Positions 17,868 through 25,864 of a stretch of 48,852 nt of DNA are shown here, in pieces. The first letter of the stretch is position 1, and each line of letters opens with the position of its first letter. Made by a program: the position numbers and the translations under genes. The DNA lies in assembly GCA_963933115.1 (NCBI GenBank), contig CAWVSL010000016.1:1-48852 (forward strand), written 5' to 3'. The notes under the pieces were generated by a model. It did no database searches. It was not told where the DNA came from and worked only from the letters and a program-made list of their open reading frames with translations. Origin of the DNA: JALJPB01 sp963933115 (lineage in GTDB: Bacteria > Pseudomonadota > Gammaproteobacteria > Enterobacterales > Alteromonadaceae).

Positions 17868-18224
17868 TTACTTTTTAATTGGCTTACGAGGACCTTTACG
17901 GGTTCGCGCATTTGTTTTAGTGCGTTGTCCACGTAGAGGAAGACCGCGACGATGGCGGATACCACGATAACAGCCAAGGTCCATAAGACGCTTGATATTC
18001 ATTGATACTTCGCGACGTAAATCACCTTCGACGGTAAATTTATCCACTTCAGCACGTAGCAAATCTATTTTTGCTTCGTCTAGTTCACTGATCTTGGTTG
18101 ATTCTTTAATACCAGCTGCCGCACAAATTGCTTTTGCACGGGTAGCGCCGATACCGAAAATCGCAGTAATGGCGATTACTGCATGCTTACGATCAGGGAT
18201 GTTAATGCCAGCGATACGGGCCAC
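17868..18224 (-). CDS. rpsM: 30S ribosomal protein S13 (GTG start)
   Basis: Head protein contacting the P-site tRNA and the B1 bridges. 118 residues as in E. coli, beginning MARIAGINIPDRKHAVIA. The start is GTG at 18224: AAGGAG lies nine bases upstream, and the nearby ATG is part of that Shine-Dalgarno, so it cannot serve. E. coli rpsM also starts GTG-GCC-CGT within the S4-regulated pseudoknot. A longer open frame upstream is non-coding leader. First gene of the alpha operon. Confidence 0.97.
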   Translation of the reverse strand: MARIAGINIPDRKHAVIAITAIFGIGATRAKAICAAAGIKESTKISELDEAKIDLLRAEVDKFTVEGDLRREVSMNIKRLMDLGCYRGIRHRRGLPLRGQRTKTNARTRKGPRKPIKK

Positions 18225-18300
18225 TAAACACATCTCCTTTAAAATATTTAAATTACATTGGTTGAAAAGCCCGTTAGGATACTCAACCAGACTCTTTTTT
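18210..18300 (-). ncRNA. Alpha-operon leader pseudoknot (S4-binding, Alpha_RBS type)
   Basis: Between the alpha promoter and rpsM the minus strand reads TTGAGTATCCT, then ACGGGCTTTTCA, then an AT-rich stretch and AAGGAG before GTG-GCC-CGT. These blocks and their order match the E. coli alpha-operon leader as I recall it, where S4 locks a pseudoknot and blocks initiation at rpsM. GGTTGA (from the TTGAGTATCC arm) can pair with TCAACC to form the main stem. S4 (rpsD) is the third gene of the unit, so the feedback loop is complete. Confidence 0.85.
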
Positions 18301-18316
18301 CGCAAATCGAAGCGGC

Positions 18317-18345
18317 ATTATACAGAAAAAAATGCATAATGCCAC
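18317..18345 (-). promoter_or_regulatory. Promoter of the alpha operon
   Basis: On the minus strand: GTGGCA (18345-18340), a 17-base spacer, TATAAT (18322-18317), followed by GCCGC. The -10 is perfect and the -35 matches four of six. A GC-rich discriminator is typical of ribosomal promoters under stringent control. Gives a leader of about 85 bases. Confidence 0.75.
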
Positions 18346-18398
18346 TGCTAAAAGATTACACTAGTTTACAACCTAAGGTATTAGCCTTAAATTATCAA

Positions 18399-18512
18399 CT
18401 AACCTTGTCTTTGTTTGTGCTTTGGCTCGATACAAAGAACGCGAATAACGCCTTTACGCTTAACCACTTTACAATTACGACAAATCTTTTTTACGGATGC
18501 ACGTACTTTCAT
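18399..18512 (-). CDS. rpmJ: 50S ribosomal protein L36 (zinc form)
   Basis: Short gene of 37 codons: MKVRASVKKICRNCKVVKRK, then VIRVLC and EPKHKQRQG. The zinc ligands of the C+ form are intact (C11, C14, C27, H32). One residue shorter than E. coli L36. Shine-Dalgarno GGAG precedes ATG. Sits 30 bases after secY and 174 before rpsM, the usual place at the end of spc. Easily missed because of its size. Confidence 0.96.
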   Translation of the reverse strand: MKVRASVKKICRNCKVVKRKGVIRVLCIEPKHKQRQG

Positions 18513-18542
18513 TTTATACTCCGTTAACTAAATCAGTTCGGT

Positions 18543-19868
18543 CTAACGACCGTAACCTTTTAAGTTTGCTTTCTTAAGTACATTGTCATATTGATGAGAC
18601 ATCAAATGCGTTTGTACTTGTGCCATAAAGTCCATAATCACAACGACGATAATCAATAATGATGTACCACCAAAGTAGAACTGTACGTCCCACGCCATGA
18701 TCATAAACTGTGGAACCAAACAGACAAAGGTAATATACATCGCACCCGCTAAGGTTAAACGCGTCATTACTTTATCTATGTATTTGGATGTTTGTTCACC
18801 TGGACGAATCCCTGGAATGAACGCACCTGACTTTTTCAAGTTATCTGCAGTTTCACGCGGATTAAAAACTAATGCCGTGTAAAAGAAACAGAAGAATACT
18901 ATTGCAGCGGCTAACATAAATACATACAAAGGTTGTCCCGGAGACATCGCTTGAGAAACACTTTGTAAGAAGTCGGCTACCTGACCTTCACCTTGACCAA
19001 ACCAACTCGCTAGAGTGCCTGGGAACAAGATAATACTTGAAGCAAATATTGGTGGGATTACCCCGGCCATATTCACTTTTAATGGTAAATGAGTACTTTG
19101 TGCAGCAAAAACCTTACGGCCTTGTTGACGTTTAGCATAATTAACAACAATACGTCGTTGACCACGCTCTACAAATACCACTAAGAAAGTTACAGCAAAT
19201 ACCACTACTGCAATCAACAATAATACTAATAGGTGCAATTCACCTTGACGCGCCATCTCAGCAGTTTGACCTACCGCAGCTGGCATGCCAGCAACAATGC
19301 CCGCAAAAATTATGATTGAAATACCGTTACCAATACCGCGTTCAGTAATTTGCTCACCTAACCACATTAAAAACATGGTACCGGTAACCAAACTTACAAC
19401 CGCAGCGAAATAGAAAGCAGGACCGGCGTTAATAACCAGGCCTTGCATCATTTCAGGTAAACTTCTCGCAATCGCAATTGATTGAAGTGTTGCTAGAACT
19501 AATGTGCCGTAGCGTGTGTACTGACTGATTTTACGTCGTCCAGCTTCACCTTCTTTCTTAAGTTCTGCGAACTTAGGATGCATAACTGTTAACAGTTGCA
19601 TAATAATAGAAGCTGAAATGTACGGCATAATACCAAGTGCCAGCACTGAGGCTCGCTCAAGTGCACCACCAGAGAACATGTTAAACATCTCTACAATGGT
19701 GCCCTTTTGCTGTTCAAAGAACTGAGCTAATACAGCGGCGTCAATACCAGGGATTGGCACAAATGTTCCTAAACGAAGCACAACAAGTGCAACGAATACA
19801 AACCACAATCTTTGTTTTAGCTCAGACAAACCGCCTGAACCTTTGTTTTCCATTCCTGGTGTAGCCAT
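18543..19868 (-). CDS. secY: Preprotein translocase channel subunit SecY
   Basis: Central pore of the SecYEG translocon, ten membrane helices. 441 residues (443 in E. coli). Seen: FVPIPGIDAAVLAQFF, MLFLIVxxGE-like loop YAKRQQGRKVF (the ribosome/SecA-binding cytosolic loop), FNPRETADNLKKSGAFIPGIRPG and the C-terminal HQYDNVLKKANLKGYGR. Its Shine-Dalgarno GAGGA lies inside the last codons of rplO, coupling it to the ribosomal genes. Confidence 0.99.
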   Translation of the reverse strand: MATPGMENKGSGGLSELKQRLWFVFVALVVLRLGTFVPIPGIDAAVLAQFFEQQKGTIVEMFNMFSGGALERASVLALGIMPYISASIIMQLLTVMHPKFAELKKEGEAGRRKISQYTRYGTLVLATLQSIAIARSLPEMMQGLVINAGPAFYFAAVVSLVTGTMFLMWLGEQITERGIGNGISIIIFAGIVAGMPAAVGQTAEMARQGELHLLVLLLIAVVVFAVTFLVVFVERGQRRIVVNYAKRQQGRKVFAAQSTHLPLKVNMAGVIPPIFASSIILFPGTLASWFGQGEGQVADFLQSVSQAMSPGQPLYVFMLAAAIVFFCFFYTALVFNPRETADNLKKSGAFIPGIRPGEQTSKYIDKVMTRLTLAGAMYITFVCLVPQFMIMAWDVQFYFGGTSLLIIVVVIMDFMAQVQTHLMSHQYDNVLKKANLKGYGR

Positions 19869-19874
19869 TCTGTA

Positions 19875-20309
19875 CTATTCCTCGATCTTGCCACCAGCAG
19901 CTTCAATAGCTGCACGTGCACCTTTAGTAACACCTAAGCCACGAACAGTCAATGGACGAGTAATCTCGCCAGACAGCATAATTTTTGCTGTCACAATGTT
20001 ACGTGTAACTAGGTTAGCGTCTTTAAGCGCGTGAATATCAACAACATCACCAGTGATCAAGTTTAATTCATGTAAACGAACTTCAGCATTAACTAAAGAT
20101 TTACGTGAAGTGAAACCAAACTTAGGTAAACGTTGTTTCAATGGCATTTGACCACCTTCAAAACCAGGACGAACACTACCGCCAGAACGAGACTTCTGAC
20201 CTTTGTGACCACGACCACCAGTTTTTCCGATGCCTGAACCAATACCACGACCACAGCGTTTTCTAGCTTTGCTCGATCCTGGTGCAGGTGATAAAGTATT
20301 TAAATGCAT
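19875..20309 (-). CDS. rplO: 50S ribosomal protein L15
   Basis: 144 residues as in E. coli. MHLNTLSPAPGSSKARKRCGR, the glycine-rich GGRGHKGQKSRSGG and GFEGGQMPLKQRLPK are diagnostic. Organises several 23S domains near the tunnel. Two bases after rpmD, six before secY. Confidence 0.98.
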   Translation of the reverse strand: MHLNTLSPAPGSSKARKRCGRGIGSGIGKTGGRGHKGQKSRSGGSVRPGFEGGQMPLKQRLPKFGFTSRKSLVNAEVRLHELNLITGDVVDIHALKDANLVTRNIVTAKIMLSGEITRPLTVRGLGVTKGARAAIEAAGGKIEE

Positions 20310-20311
20310 TA

Positions 20312-20491
20312 TTAATCCTCCACCTTAACCATGTAATAAACCTTGTTGATCATGCCACGAACAGATGGAGTGTCTTCTAACTCTACTGTGTGGTTGATAC
20401 GACGTAAACCAAGGCCTTTTAATGTAGCTCTATGCTTCGGTAAACGACCGATAGAACTTTTTATTTGAGTTACTTTTACTGTATTAGACAT
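20312..20491 (-). CDS. rpmD: 50S ribosomal protein L30
   Basis: 59 residues, as in E. coli: VTQIKSSIGRLPKHRATLKGL and LEDTPSVRGMINKV. The start is the ATG at 20491 (MSNTVKV); a TTG six bases upstream directly follows the rpsE stop and would add only two residues. GGGG in the rpsE end can serve as Shine-Dalgarno. Confidence 0.96.
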   Translation of the reverse strand: MSNTVKVTQIKSSIGRLPKHRATLKGLGLRRINHTVELEDTPSVRGMINKVYYMVKVED

Positions 20492-20497
20492 GCTCAA

Positions 20498-21007
20498 TTA
20501 CCCCAAAATGTCTTCAACGCTTTTGCCACGTTTAGCTGCCATGCCTTCAGGCGAATGCATATTCGCTAGGGCAGAAACAGTAGCGCGAACTACGTTGATT
20601 GGGTTAGTAGAACCGTATGCTTTTGACAATACGTTCTGAACGCCTGCAACTTCAAGTACTGCACGCATCGCTCCACCGGCGATGATACCTGTACCTTCAG
20701 AGGCTGGTTGCATGTAAACTTTAGAACCTGAGTGCTTGCCAATAATGACATGCTGAAGAGTAGTACCCTTCAAATCTACGGTTACTAAGTTACGACGTGC
20801 TTTTTCCATTGCTTTCTGTATTGCAGCAGGCACTTCACGTGCTTTACCGTAACCGAAACCAACGCGACCAGCGCCATCACCAACTACGGTAAGAGCTGTA
20901 AAACTGAAAATACGACCACCTTTAACCACTTTTGAAACGCGGTTAACTGCGATTAGCTTTTCAGCCATATCACTTTGTTGTGAGTTTTCTTGATTATGAT
21001 TAGCCAT
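20498..21007 (-). CDS. rpsE: 30S ribosomal protein S5
   Basis: 169 residues (167 in E. coli); part of the mRNA helicase site and of decoding fidelity. MAEKLIAVNRVSKVVKGGR, FGYGKAREVPAAIQKAM and ALANMHSPEGMAAKRGKSV are diagnostic. The start is ATG at 21007, which has AGGGG at a proper distance; a TTG two codons earlier lies too close. A short polar extension (NHNQENSQQSD) precedes the conserved MAEKLIAV. Confidence 0.97.
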   Translation of the reverse strand: MANHNQENSQQSDMAEKLIAVNRVSKVVKGGRIFSFTALTVVGDGAGRVGFGYGKAREVPAAIQKAMEKARRNLVTVDLKGTTLQHVIIGKHSGSKVYMQPASEGTGIIAGGAMRAVLEVAGVQNVLSKAYGSTNPINVVRATVSALANMHSPEGMAAKRGKSVEDILG

Positions 21008-21016
21008 TATCAACCC

Positions 21017-21370
21017 CTAGAACTGAAGACCAGCTGCACGAGCTGCTTCTGCTAACGCTTTTACGCGACCATGATAACGAAAACCAGAGCGATCAAAAGC
21101 AATGCTTGTGATGCCTTTGGCTACAGCACGTTCAGCAATTGCTGTACCTACTGCAGTTGCTGCTGCAACGTTACCTGTTTTTTCTAACTGAGCACTGATT
21201 TCTTTGTCTAAAGTAGACGCTGATGCGATTACTTCAGAACCAGTTGGAGCGATCAATTGCGCGTAAATATGACGAGGAGTACGAAATACAACTAAACGAT
21301 TCGCACCCAACTCGCTAATTTTTGCACGAGAGCGTTTAGCTCTGCGCAAACGAGATGTTTTCTTATCCAT
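21017..21370 (-). CDS. rplR: 50S ribosomal protein L18
   Basis: 5S rRNA-binding protein, 117 residues as in E. coli. MDKKTSRLRRAKRSRAKI, VFRTPRHIYAQLI, FDRSGFRYHGRVKALAEAAR and the end GLQF are diagnostic. Confidence 0.98.
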   Translation of the reverse strand: MDKKTSRLRRAKRSRAKISELGANRLVVFRTPRHIYAQLIAPTGSEVIASASTLDKEISAQLEKTGNVAAATAVGTAIAERAVAKGITSIAFDRSGFRYHGRVKALAEAARAAGLQF

Positions 21371-21379
21371 AGTATTATC

Positions 21380-21913
21380 CTACTTCTTTTTAGCTTCTTT
21401 ACGACGAACGTATTCATCAACATAACGAACACCTTTACCTTTATAAGGCTCAGGTTTACGGTATGCACGAATATCCGCTGCGGTTTGACCAACTACCTGC
21501 TTATCAGCCCCTTTAAGGGTGATTTCAGTTTGGCTAGGAGTTTCTACAGTAATTCCTTCAGGAATTGTGTGTTTGATTGGGTGTGAAAAACCTAAAGATA
21601 AGTCTAATGACTTGCCTGCAGCTTTTGCACGGTAACCAACACCTTGTAAAACTAATTTCTTTTCAAAACCTTTACTAACACCTTCAATCATATTATTGAT
21701 TAAAGCGCGTGCAGTACCGGCTTGTGCCCAAGCGTTTTTATGATCGCATGCGATTGAAGTTATGATGTTATTCTCTTCTTGAGAAATAGCTACAAAACTA
21801 TGAACCGTACGTGATAATTCACCCACTGGACCTTTAACTTTAATGTCTTGACCTGATAACGTAACAGTAACGCCAGCAGGGATAGCGACAGGTGCTTTTG
21901 CAACACGAGACAT
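21380..21913 (-). CDS. rplF: 50S ribosomal protein L6
   Basis: 177 residues as in E. coli. SRVAKAPVAIPAGVTV at the start, GVGYRAKAAGKSLDLSLGFSHP, and the C-terminal KPEPYKGKGVRYVDE signature. Located near the sarcin-ricin loop, where EF-G and EF-Tu act. Confidence 0.98.
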   Translation of the reverse strand: MSRVAKAPVAIPAGVTVTLSGQDIKVKGPVGELSRTVHSFVAISQEENNIITSIACDHKNAWAQAGTARALINNMIEGVSKGFEKKLVLQGVGYRAKAAGKSLDLSLGFSHPIKHTIPEGITVETPSQTEITLKGADKQVVGQTAADIRAYRKPEPYKGKGVRYVDEYVRRKEAKKK

Positions 21914-21923
21914 ATTCTGCTCC

Positions 21924-22313
21924 TTACTCTACGAAACCAAGAACTTCACCGCCAATACCCGCATTGCGAGCGGCACGATCCGTCATTAAACCTTTAGAAG
22001 TTGAAATGATCGCAATACCCATACCAGCAAGAACTTTTGGAAGTTCATTACTGCTTTTGTATATACGAAGACCAGGACGTGAAACACGTTTGATCGTTTC
22101 AATTACTTCTTTACCTTCAAAATATTTCAATACGACGTCTAACTGAGGTTTAACATCAGCTGAAACTGAAAAATCTGAAATATAACCTTCTTCTTTAAGT
22201 AAGTTTGCAATTGCAACTTTTAACTTAGAAGATGGCATTGCTACTGCAACTTTTGCTGCAGATTGACCGTTGCGGATGCGTGTAAACATGTCCGCGATAG
22301 GATCAGTCATCAT
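21924..22313 (-). CDS. rpsH: 30S ribosomal protein S8
   Basis: 16S central-domain binder; in E. coli also the feedback repressor of spc through a site near the rplE start. DPIADMFTRIRNGQSA and the C-terminal STSKGLMTDRAARNAGIGGEVLGFVE are diagnostic. Three ATG codons lie close together (22319, 22313, 22310). GGGAG is only three bases before the first, so 22313 (nine-base spacing, MMTDPIADM) is preferred; the choice changes two residues. About 129 residues against 130. Confidence 0.96.
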   Translation of the reverse strand: MMTDPIADMFTRIRNGQSAAKVAVAMPSSKLKVAIANLLKEEGYISDFSVSADVKPQLDVVLKYFEGKEVIETIKRVSRPGLRIYKSSNELPKVLAGMGIAIISTSKGLMTDRAARNAGIGGEVLGFVE

Positions 22314-22332
22314 AACCATTTACTCCCGTGAA

Positions 22333-22638
22333 TTACCAACTAGCTTTCTTAAGACCTGGAACTTCACCGCGCATAGTTGCTTCACGCAACTTAATTCGGC
22401 TTAAACCGAACTTACGTAGGTAACCATGTGGACGGCCAGTAATATTACAACGGTTACGTTGACGACTACTGCTCGAATCACGAGGTAAACTTTGAAGTTT
22501 CAATACGGCATCCCAACGTTCTTCTTCCGAAGAATCTAAACCTGAGATGATCCCTTTTAATGCAGCACGCTTTTCAGCATATTGTGCTACTAACTTGGTA
22601 CGTTTATCTTCACGAGCTTTCATTGACGTTTTAGCCAT
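22333..22638 (-). CDS. rpsN: 30S ribosomal protein S14
   Basis: 101 residues, the long zinc-free (C-) form as in E. coli. MAKTSMKAREDKRTKLV and RCNITGRPHGYLRKFGLSRIKLRE are diagnostic. Starts four bases after rplE, probably coupled. Confidence 0.98.
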   Translation of the reverse strand: MAKTSMKAREDKRTKLVAQYAEKRAALKGIISGLDSSEEERWDAVLKLQSLPRDSSSSRQRNRCNITGRPHGYLRKFGLSRIKLREATMRGEVPGLKKASW

Positions 22639-22642
22639 AACT

Positions 22643-23188
22643 CTACACCTTCTTCTTAAACGGGAAGTTAAAGGCAGCTAGCAATGCATGGCCTTCATCA
22701 TTTGTCTTCGCGCTAGTAGTGATAGTAATATCCATACCACGGATCTTGTCGATTTTATCGTAATCAATTTCCGGGAAGATTATTTGCTCACGTACACCCA
22801 TGCTGTAGTTACCACGGCCATCAAATGACTTTGGATTTAAACCACGAAAATCACGGATACGAGGGATTGAAATAGAGATTAAACGCTCTAAAAATTCCCA
22901 CATACGTTCGCCGCGTAAAGTTACTTTCGCGCCTATAGGATAGCCTTCACGAATTTTGAAGCCCGCAACTGATTTGCGTGCTACTGTCGTGACCGGCTTT
23001 TGTCCTGAGATTGCAGTAAGATCATTTGTGGCGTGCTCTAATACTTTCTTATCAGAAATTGCTTCACCAACACCCATGTTAAGGGTGATCTTTTCAATCC
23101 GAGGGACTTGCATGACACTTTTATAACCAAACTTCGTTTGAAGTTCGGCTACAACTGTATCTTTATATAAATCATGCAGTTTCGCCAT
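22643..23188 (-). CDS. rplE: 50S ribosomal protein L5
   Basis: 5S rRNA and P-site tRNA contact protein, 181 residues (179 in E. coli). MQVPRIEKITLNMGVGEA, SVAGFKIREGYPIGAKVTLRG and DFRGLNPKSFDGRGNYSMG are diagnostic. In E. coli the S8 repressor binds the mRNA around this start; I did not establish the matching structure here. Confidence 0.98.
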   Translation of the reverse strand: MAKLHDLYKDTVVAELQTKFGYKSVMQVPRIEKITLNMGVGEAISDKKVLEHATNDLTAISGQKPVTTVARKSVAGFKIREGYPIGAKVTLRGERMWEFLERLISISIPRIRDFRGLNPKSFDGRGNYSMGVREQIIFPEIDYDKIDKIRGMDITITTSAKTNDEGHALLAAFNFPFKKKV

Positions 23189-23200
23189 CGTTTACTCCAA

Positions 23201-23515
23201 TTAAATTAATTCGTTATTAGATTTGAAAAAACGGACTTTTTTGCCGTCTTCAACTCTAAAACCAACACGATCTGCTTTACCCGTTGTAGGGTTAACGATC
23301 GCTACGTTGGAAACATTTAAAGGTGCTTCTTTCTCAACAATGCCACCAGGTTGCTGTAACTGAGGTACAGGTTTCTGATGTTTCTTGATTAAGTTAATAC
23401 CTTCAACAAATACTTTGCCGCTTTCAACTAGGACTTTGGTAATTTTACCAGTTTTGCCCTTGTCTTTGCCTGCAAGTACTATTATTTCATCATCACGACG
23501 AATCTTAGATGCCAT
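23201..23515 (-). CDS. rplX: 50S ribosomal protein L24
   Basis: Assembly-initiator protein, 104 residues as in E. coli. KOW-type start KIRRDDEIIVLAGKDKGKTGK and NLIKKHQKPVPQLQQPGGIV are diagnostic. 12 bases from both neighbours. Confidence 0.98.
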   Translation of the reverse strand: MASKIRRDDEIIVLAGKDKGKTGKITKVLVESGKVFVEGINLIKKHQKPVPQLQQPGGIVEKEAPLNVSNVAIVNPTTGKADRVGFRVEDGKKVRFFKSNNELI

Positions 23516-23527
23516 TATCGTGACTCC

Positions 23528-23896
23528 TTAAAGTACTTCTGGTGCTAGAGATACGATCTTCATGAACTTTTCAGTTCTCAATTCACGTGTCACTGGCCCG
23601 AAGATACGAGTACCAATCGGCTGTAAATTTGCATTAAGCATTACAGCTGAGTTAACGTCAAAACGGATGGTAGAACCATCTGAACGACGTACGCCTTTCT
23701 TAGTGCGCACCACTACCGCAGTTAATACATCACCTTTTTTTACTTTACCACGAGGAATTGCTTCCTTGACGGCAACTTTGATGATGTCTCCAATGCGTGC
23801 GTAGCGACGGTGCGAACCACCAAGAACCTTAATACATTGAACACGCTTTGCGCCGCTATTATCAGCAACATCAAGCTGTGATTGCATTTGGATCAT
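23528..23896 (-). CDS. rplN: 50S ribosomal protein L14
   Basis: 122 residues (123 in E. coli). MIQMQSQLDVADNSGAKRV, GSHRRYARIGDIIKVAVKEA and the end MKIVSLAPEVL are diagnostic. First gene of the spc unit, with GGAG seven bases before the ATG and a 391-base untranslated region before it. Confidence 0.98.
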   Translation of the reverse strand: MIQMQSQLDVADNSGAKRVQCIKVLGGSHRRYARIGDIIKVAVKEAIPRGKVKKGDVLTAVVVRTKKGVRRSDGSTIRFDVNSAVMLNANLQPIGTRIFGPVTRELRTEKFMKIVSLAPEVL

Positions 23897-24076
23897 TGTT
23901 TTACTCCGCTAATATCTTGTGTAGTTAATCGTTATTTACTTGTGATAAATAACCCAACGTACATTTTAAAAAATAAATAAGATAAAATTCAAGGCCAGAA
24001 ATTTGACCCGTCACTGCCTTACCATCCCCTAGAACCCGCGTTAACACTATAAAAGCACCAGACGCAATTCTAACGG

Positions 24077-24112
24077 GCGCGAGATTATAACACCGGCCAC
24101 TTTAAAGTGATA
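24077..24112 (-). promoter_or_regulatory. Candidate promoter of the spc operon
   Basis: Minus strand TATAAT (24089-24084) followed directly by CTCGCGCC, a GC-rich discriminator like those of stringently controlled ribosomal promoters. The -35 at 17 bases (TATCAC) is poor; AT-rich sequence upstream may act as an UP element. Rests mainly on the -10, the discriminator and the location. Confidence 0.6.
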
Positions 24113-24213
24113 CTTTATTTAGTTAAATTACTAACAATATAATTAATGCTTCATTAACATCTTGAGCAGACCCGATAATATATAAAAGTTAGTACCGCTA
24201 TTTTCAGTCACGC

Positions 24214-24249
24214 AAAAAAAAACCCTATCAAATAAATGATAGGGTTTTT
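24214..24249 (-). terminator. Terminator of the S10 operon after rpsQ
   Basis: Stem AACCCTATCA / TGATAGGGTT, extendable by A-T pairs, with loop AATAAA. On the minus strand it is followed by a run of about nine T. It lies about 40 bases after the rpsQ stop. The other strand also ends in five T, so it may be bidirectional. Confidence 0.92.
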
Positions 24250-24287
24250 ATTAAAACTATATGCGTAAGTCTAATTTATTAAATAAA

Positions 24288-24539
24288 TTAAGCCTTTACA
24301 ATTACGTCAACTAAAGTCCAGTTTTTAGACTTAGAAATTGGCGCACATTCACGAATAGTTACTACGTCACCAGCATTACATTGGTTAGTTTCATCATGAG
24401 CTTTCAACTTAGTTGAACGCGTCATATACTTACCATACATAGGATGCTTAACACGACGTTCAATCAGGACAGTGATAGACTTATCCATTTTGTCACTGAC
24501 AACACGACCTTGTAGTGTACGAATCTTTGCTTCGCTCAT
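24288..24539 (-). CDS. rpsQ: 30S ribosomal protein S17
   Basis: 83 residues (84 in E. coli). LQGRVVSDKMDKSITVLIER and YGKYMTRSTKLKAHDE are diagnostic. Its ATG shares one base with the rpmC stop (TAATG), so translation is coupled. Last gene of the S10 unit. Confidence 0.98.
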   Translation of the reverse strand: MSEAKIRTLQGRVVSDKMDKSITVLIERRVKHPMYGKYMTRSTKLKAHDETNQCNAGDVVTIRECAPISKSKNWTLVDVIVKA

Positions 24540-24730
24540 TACTTACCTGCCTTTTCAGTTATGATTGTTTTAACACGTGCTATATTGCGACGTACGATTC
24601 TTTGCAAATGAGTCTGAGCTAACTGACCTGTGCTTGCTTGCATGCGATAGTTAAACTGTTCGCGCAATAAGCTCAATAATTCAGTGTTTAGCTCTTCAAT
24701 GCTTTTTTCTTTAAGTTCACTAGCTCTCAT
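24539..24730 (-). CDS. rpmC: 50S ribosomal protein L29
   Basis: 63 residues as in E. coli. MRASELKEKSIEELNTELL and TGQLAQTHLQRIVRRNIARVKT are diagnostic. Overlaps rplP and rpsQ by one base each (TAATG at both ends), a tightly coupled trio. Lies at the tunnel exit where trigger factor and SRP dock. Confidence 0.98.
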   Translation of the reverse strand: MRASELKEKSIEELNTELLSLLREQFNYRMQASTGQLAQTHLQRIVRRNIARVKTIITEKAGK

Positions 24731-25143
24731 TACATTACCGTCCTAGTTACAAAAGATGTTTTGAACGGAAGTTTAGCAGCGGCTAAAGCAAAAGCTTCGC
24801 GTGCGATTTCTTCCGAAACACCTTCCATTTCATAAAGAACACGACCAGGAAGAATCTGACATACCCAATATTCTACTGAACCTTTACCCTTACCCATACG
24901 AACCTCAAGAGGTTTTTTAGTAATTGGCTTGTCAGGGAATACTCGGATCCAAATTTTACCTTGACGCTTCACGTGACGAGTCATTGCTCGACGAGCGGCT
25001 TCAATTTGACGCGCAGTCATACGACCACGTTCAAGTGATTTCAAGCCGAAAGTACCGAAGCTTACTGAGCTACCAGTGTGTGAAAGTCCACGGTTGCGCA
25101 TTTTAAATTGCTTACGGAATTTAGTACGTTTTGGTTGTAACAT
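24730..25143 (-). CDS. rplP: 50S ribosomal protein L16
   Basis: 137 residues (136 in E. coli). MLQPKRTKFRKQFKMRNRGL, ARRAMTRHVKRQGKIWIRVFP and RMGKGKGSVEYWV are diagnostic. Positions A-site tRNA. Confidence 0.98.
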   Translation of the reverse strand: MLQPKRTKFRKQFKMRNRGLSHTGSSVSFGTFGLKSLERGRMTARQIEAARRAMTRHVKRQGKIWIRVFPDKPITKKPLEVRMGKGKGSVEYWVCQILPGRVLYEMEGVSEEIAREAFALAAAKLPFKTSFVTRTVM

Positions 25144-25154
25144 TACTTAATCCT

Positions 25155-25853
25155 CTACTTACTGCTTTTGCGGTTGTTTTTTCTTTTAGGCTTAGCAGCT
25201 GGTTCTTCTGCCTTAAGTGGCAATTTCCCCATTACTTCACCTTTAAAGATCCAAACTTTGATACCGATAACACCATAAGTTGTGTTACCACGCGCAATAG
25301 CGTAATCGATATCAGCACGTAAAGTATGTAATGGAACACGACCTTCACGATACCATTCAGCACGAGCAATCTCAGCGCCGCCTAAACGACCACTAACTTG
25401 AACCTTGATACCTTTAGCACCTAGACGCATTGCATTTTGTACGGCACGCTTCATAGCACGACGAAACATAACACGACGTTCTAATTGACTAGCGATACTG
25501 TCAGCAACAAGCTGCGCATCCATTTCTGGCTTACGTACTTCAGCAATGTTGATCTGAGCAGGAACACCGGCAATTTTAGAAATTGCTAAACGTAACTTCT
25601 CTACATCTTCGCCTTTCTTACCGATAACAACACCTGGACGAGCCGTGTGAATTGTTACGCGGATAGATTTAGCTGGACGTTCGATTACAACTTTTGATAA
25701 TGATGCACGCTTAAGCTTTTCAACTAAATATTCACGGACTTTATGGTCCCCGTCTAAGTTAGCTGCAAAGTCTTTGTTGCCTGCAAACCATGTAGACGCG
25801 AAAGGTTTACTGATCCCTAAGCGAATACCGGTAGGATGTACTTTTTGTCCCAT
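25155..25853 (-). CDS. rpsC: 30S ribosomal protein S3
   Basis: 232 residues (233 in E. coli). MGQKVHPTGIRLGISKPFAS, the KH motif VIGKKGEDVEKLR and GRLGGAEIARAEWYREG are diagnostic. Part of the mRNA entry channel. The C-terminus is basic (KPKRKNNRKSSK). Confidence 0.98.
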   Translation of the reverse strand: MGQKVHPTGIRLGISKPFASTWFAGNKDFAANLDGDHKVREYLVEKLKRASLSKVVIERPAKSIRVTIHTARPGVVIGKKGEDVEKLRLAISKIAGVPAQINIAEVRKPEMDAQLVADSIASQLERRVMFRRAMKRAVQNAMRLGAKGIKVQVSGRLGGAEIARAEWYREGRVPLHTLRADIDYAIARGNTTYGVIGIKVWIFKGEVMGKLPLKAEEPAAKPKRKNNRKSSK

Positions 25854-25864
25854 TCTACTCTCTC

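Larger units (their letters stand above)
23897..24287 (-). other. rpsQ-rplN intergenic region (S10/spc boundary)
   Basis: A 391-base gap without a gene inside the superoperon. It holds the S10-operon terminator (24214-24249), a TATAAT with a GC-rich discriminator that should start spc (24084-24089), and a leader of about 180 bases before rplN. Physical separation means S10 and spc are transcribed separately here. Confidence 0.75.

Noticed and set aside
18225..18305. 27-codon N-terminal extension of S13.
   Set aside because: It covers the conserved S4-binding leader; the GTG start with AAGGAG gives the normal S13 length.
23189..23230. S8-binding repressor site near the rplX-rplE junction.
   Set aside because: Expected from E. 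coli, but I could not identify the conserved core by eye, so it is not listed as a feature.
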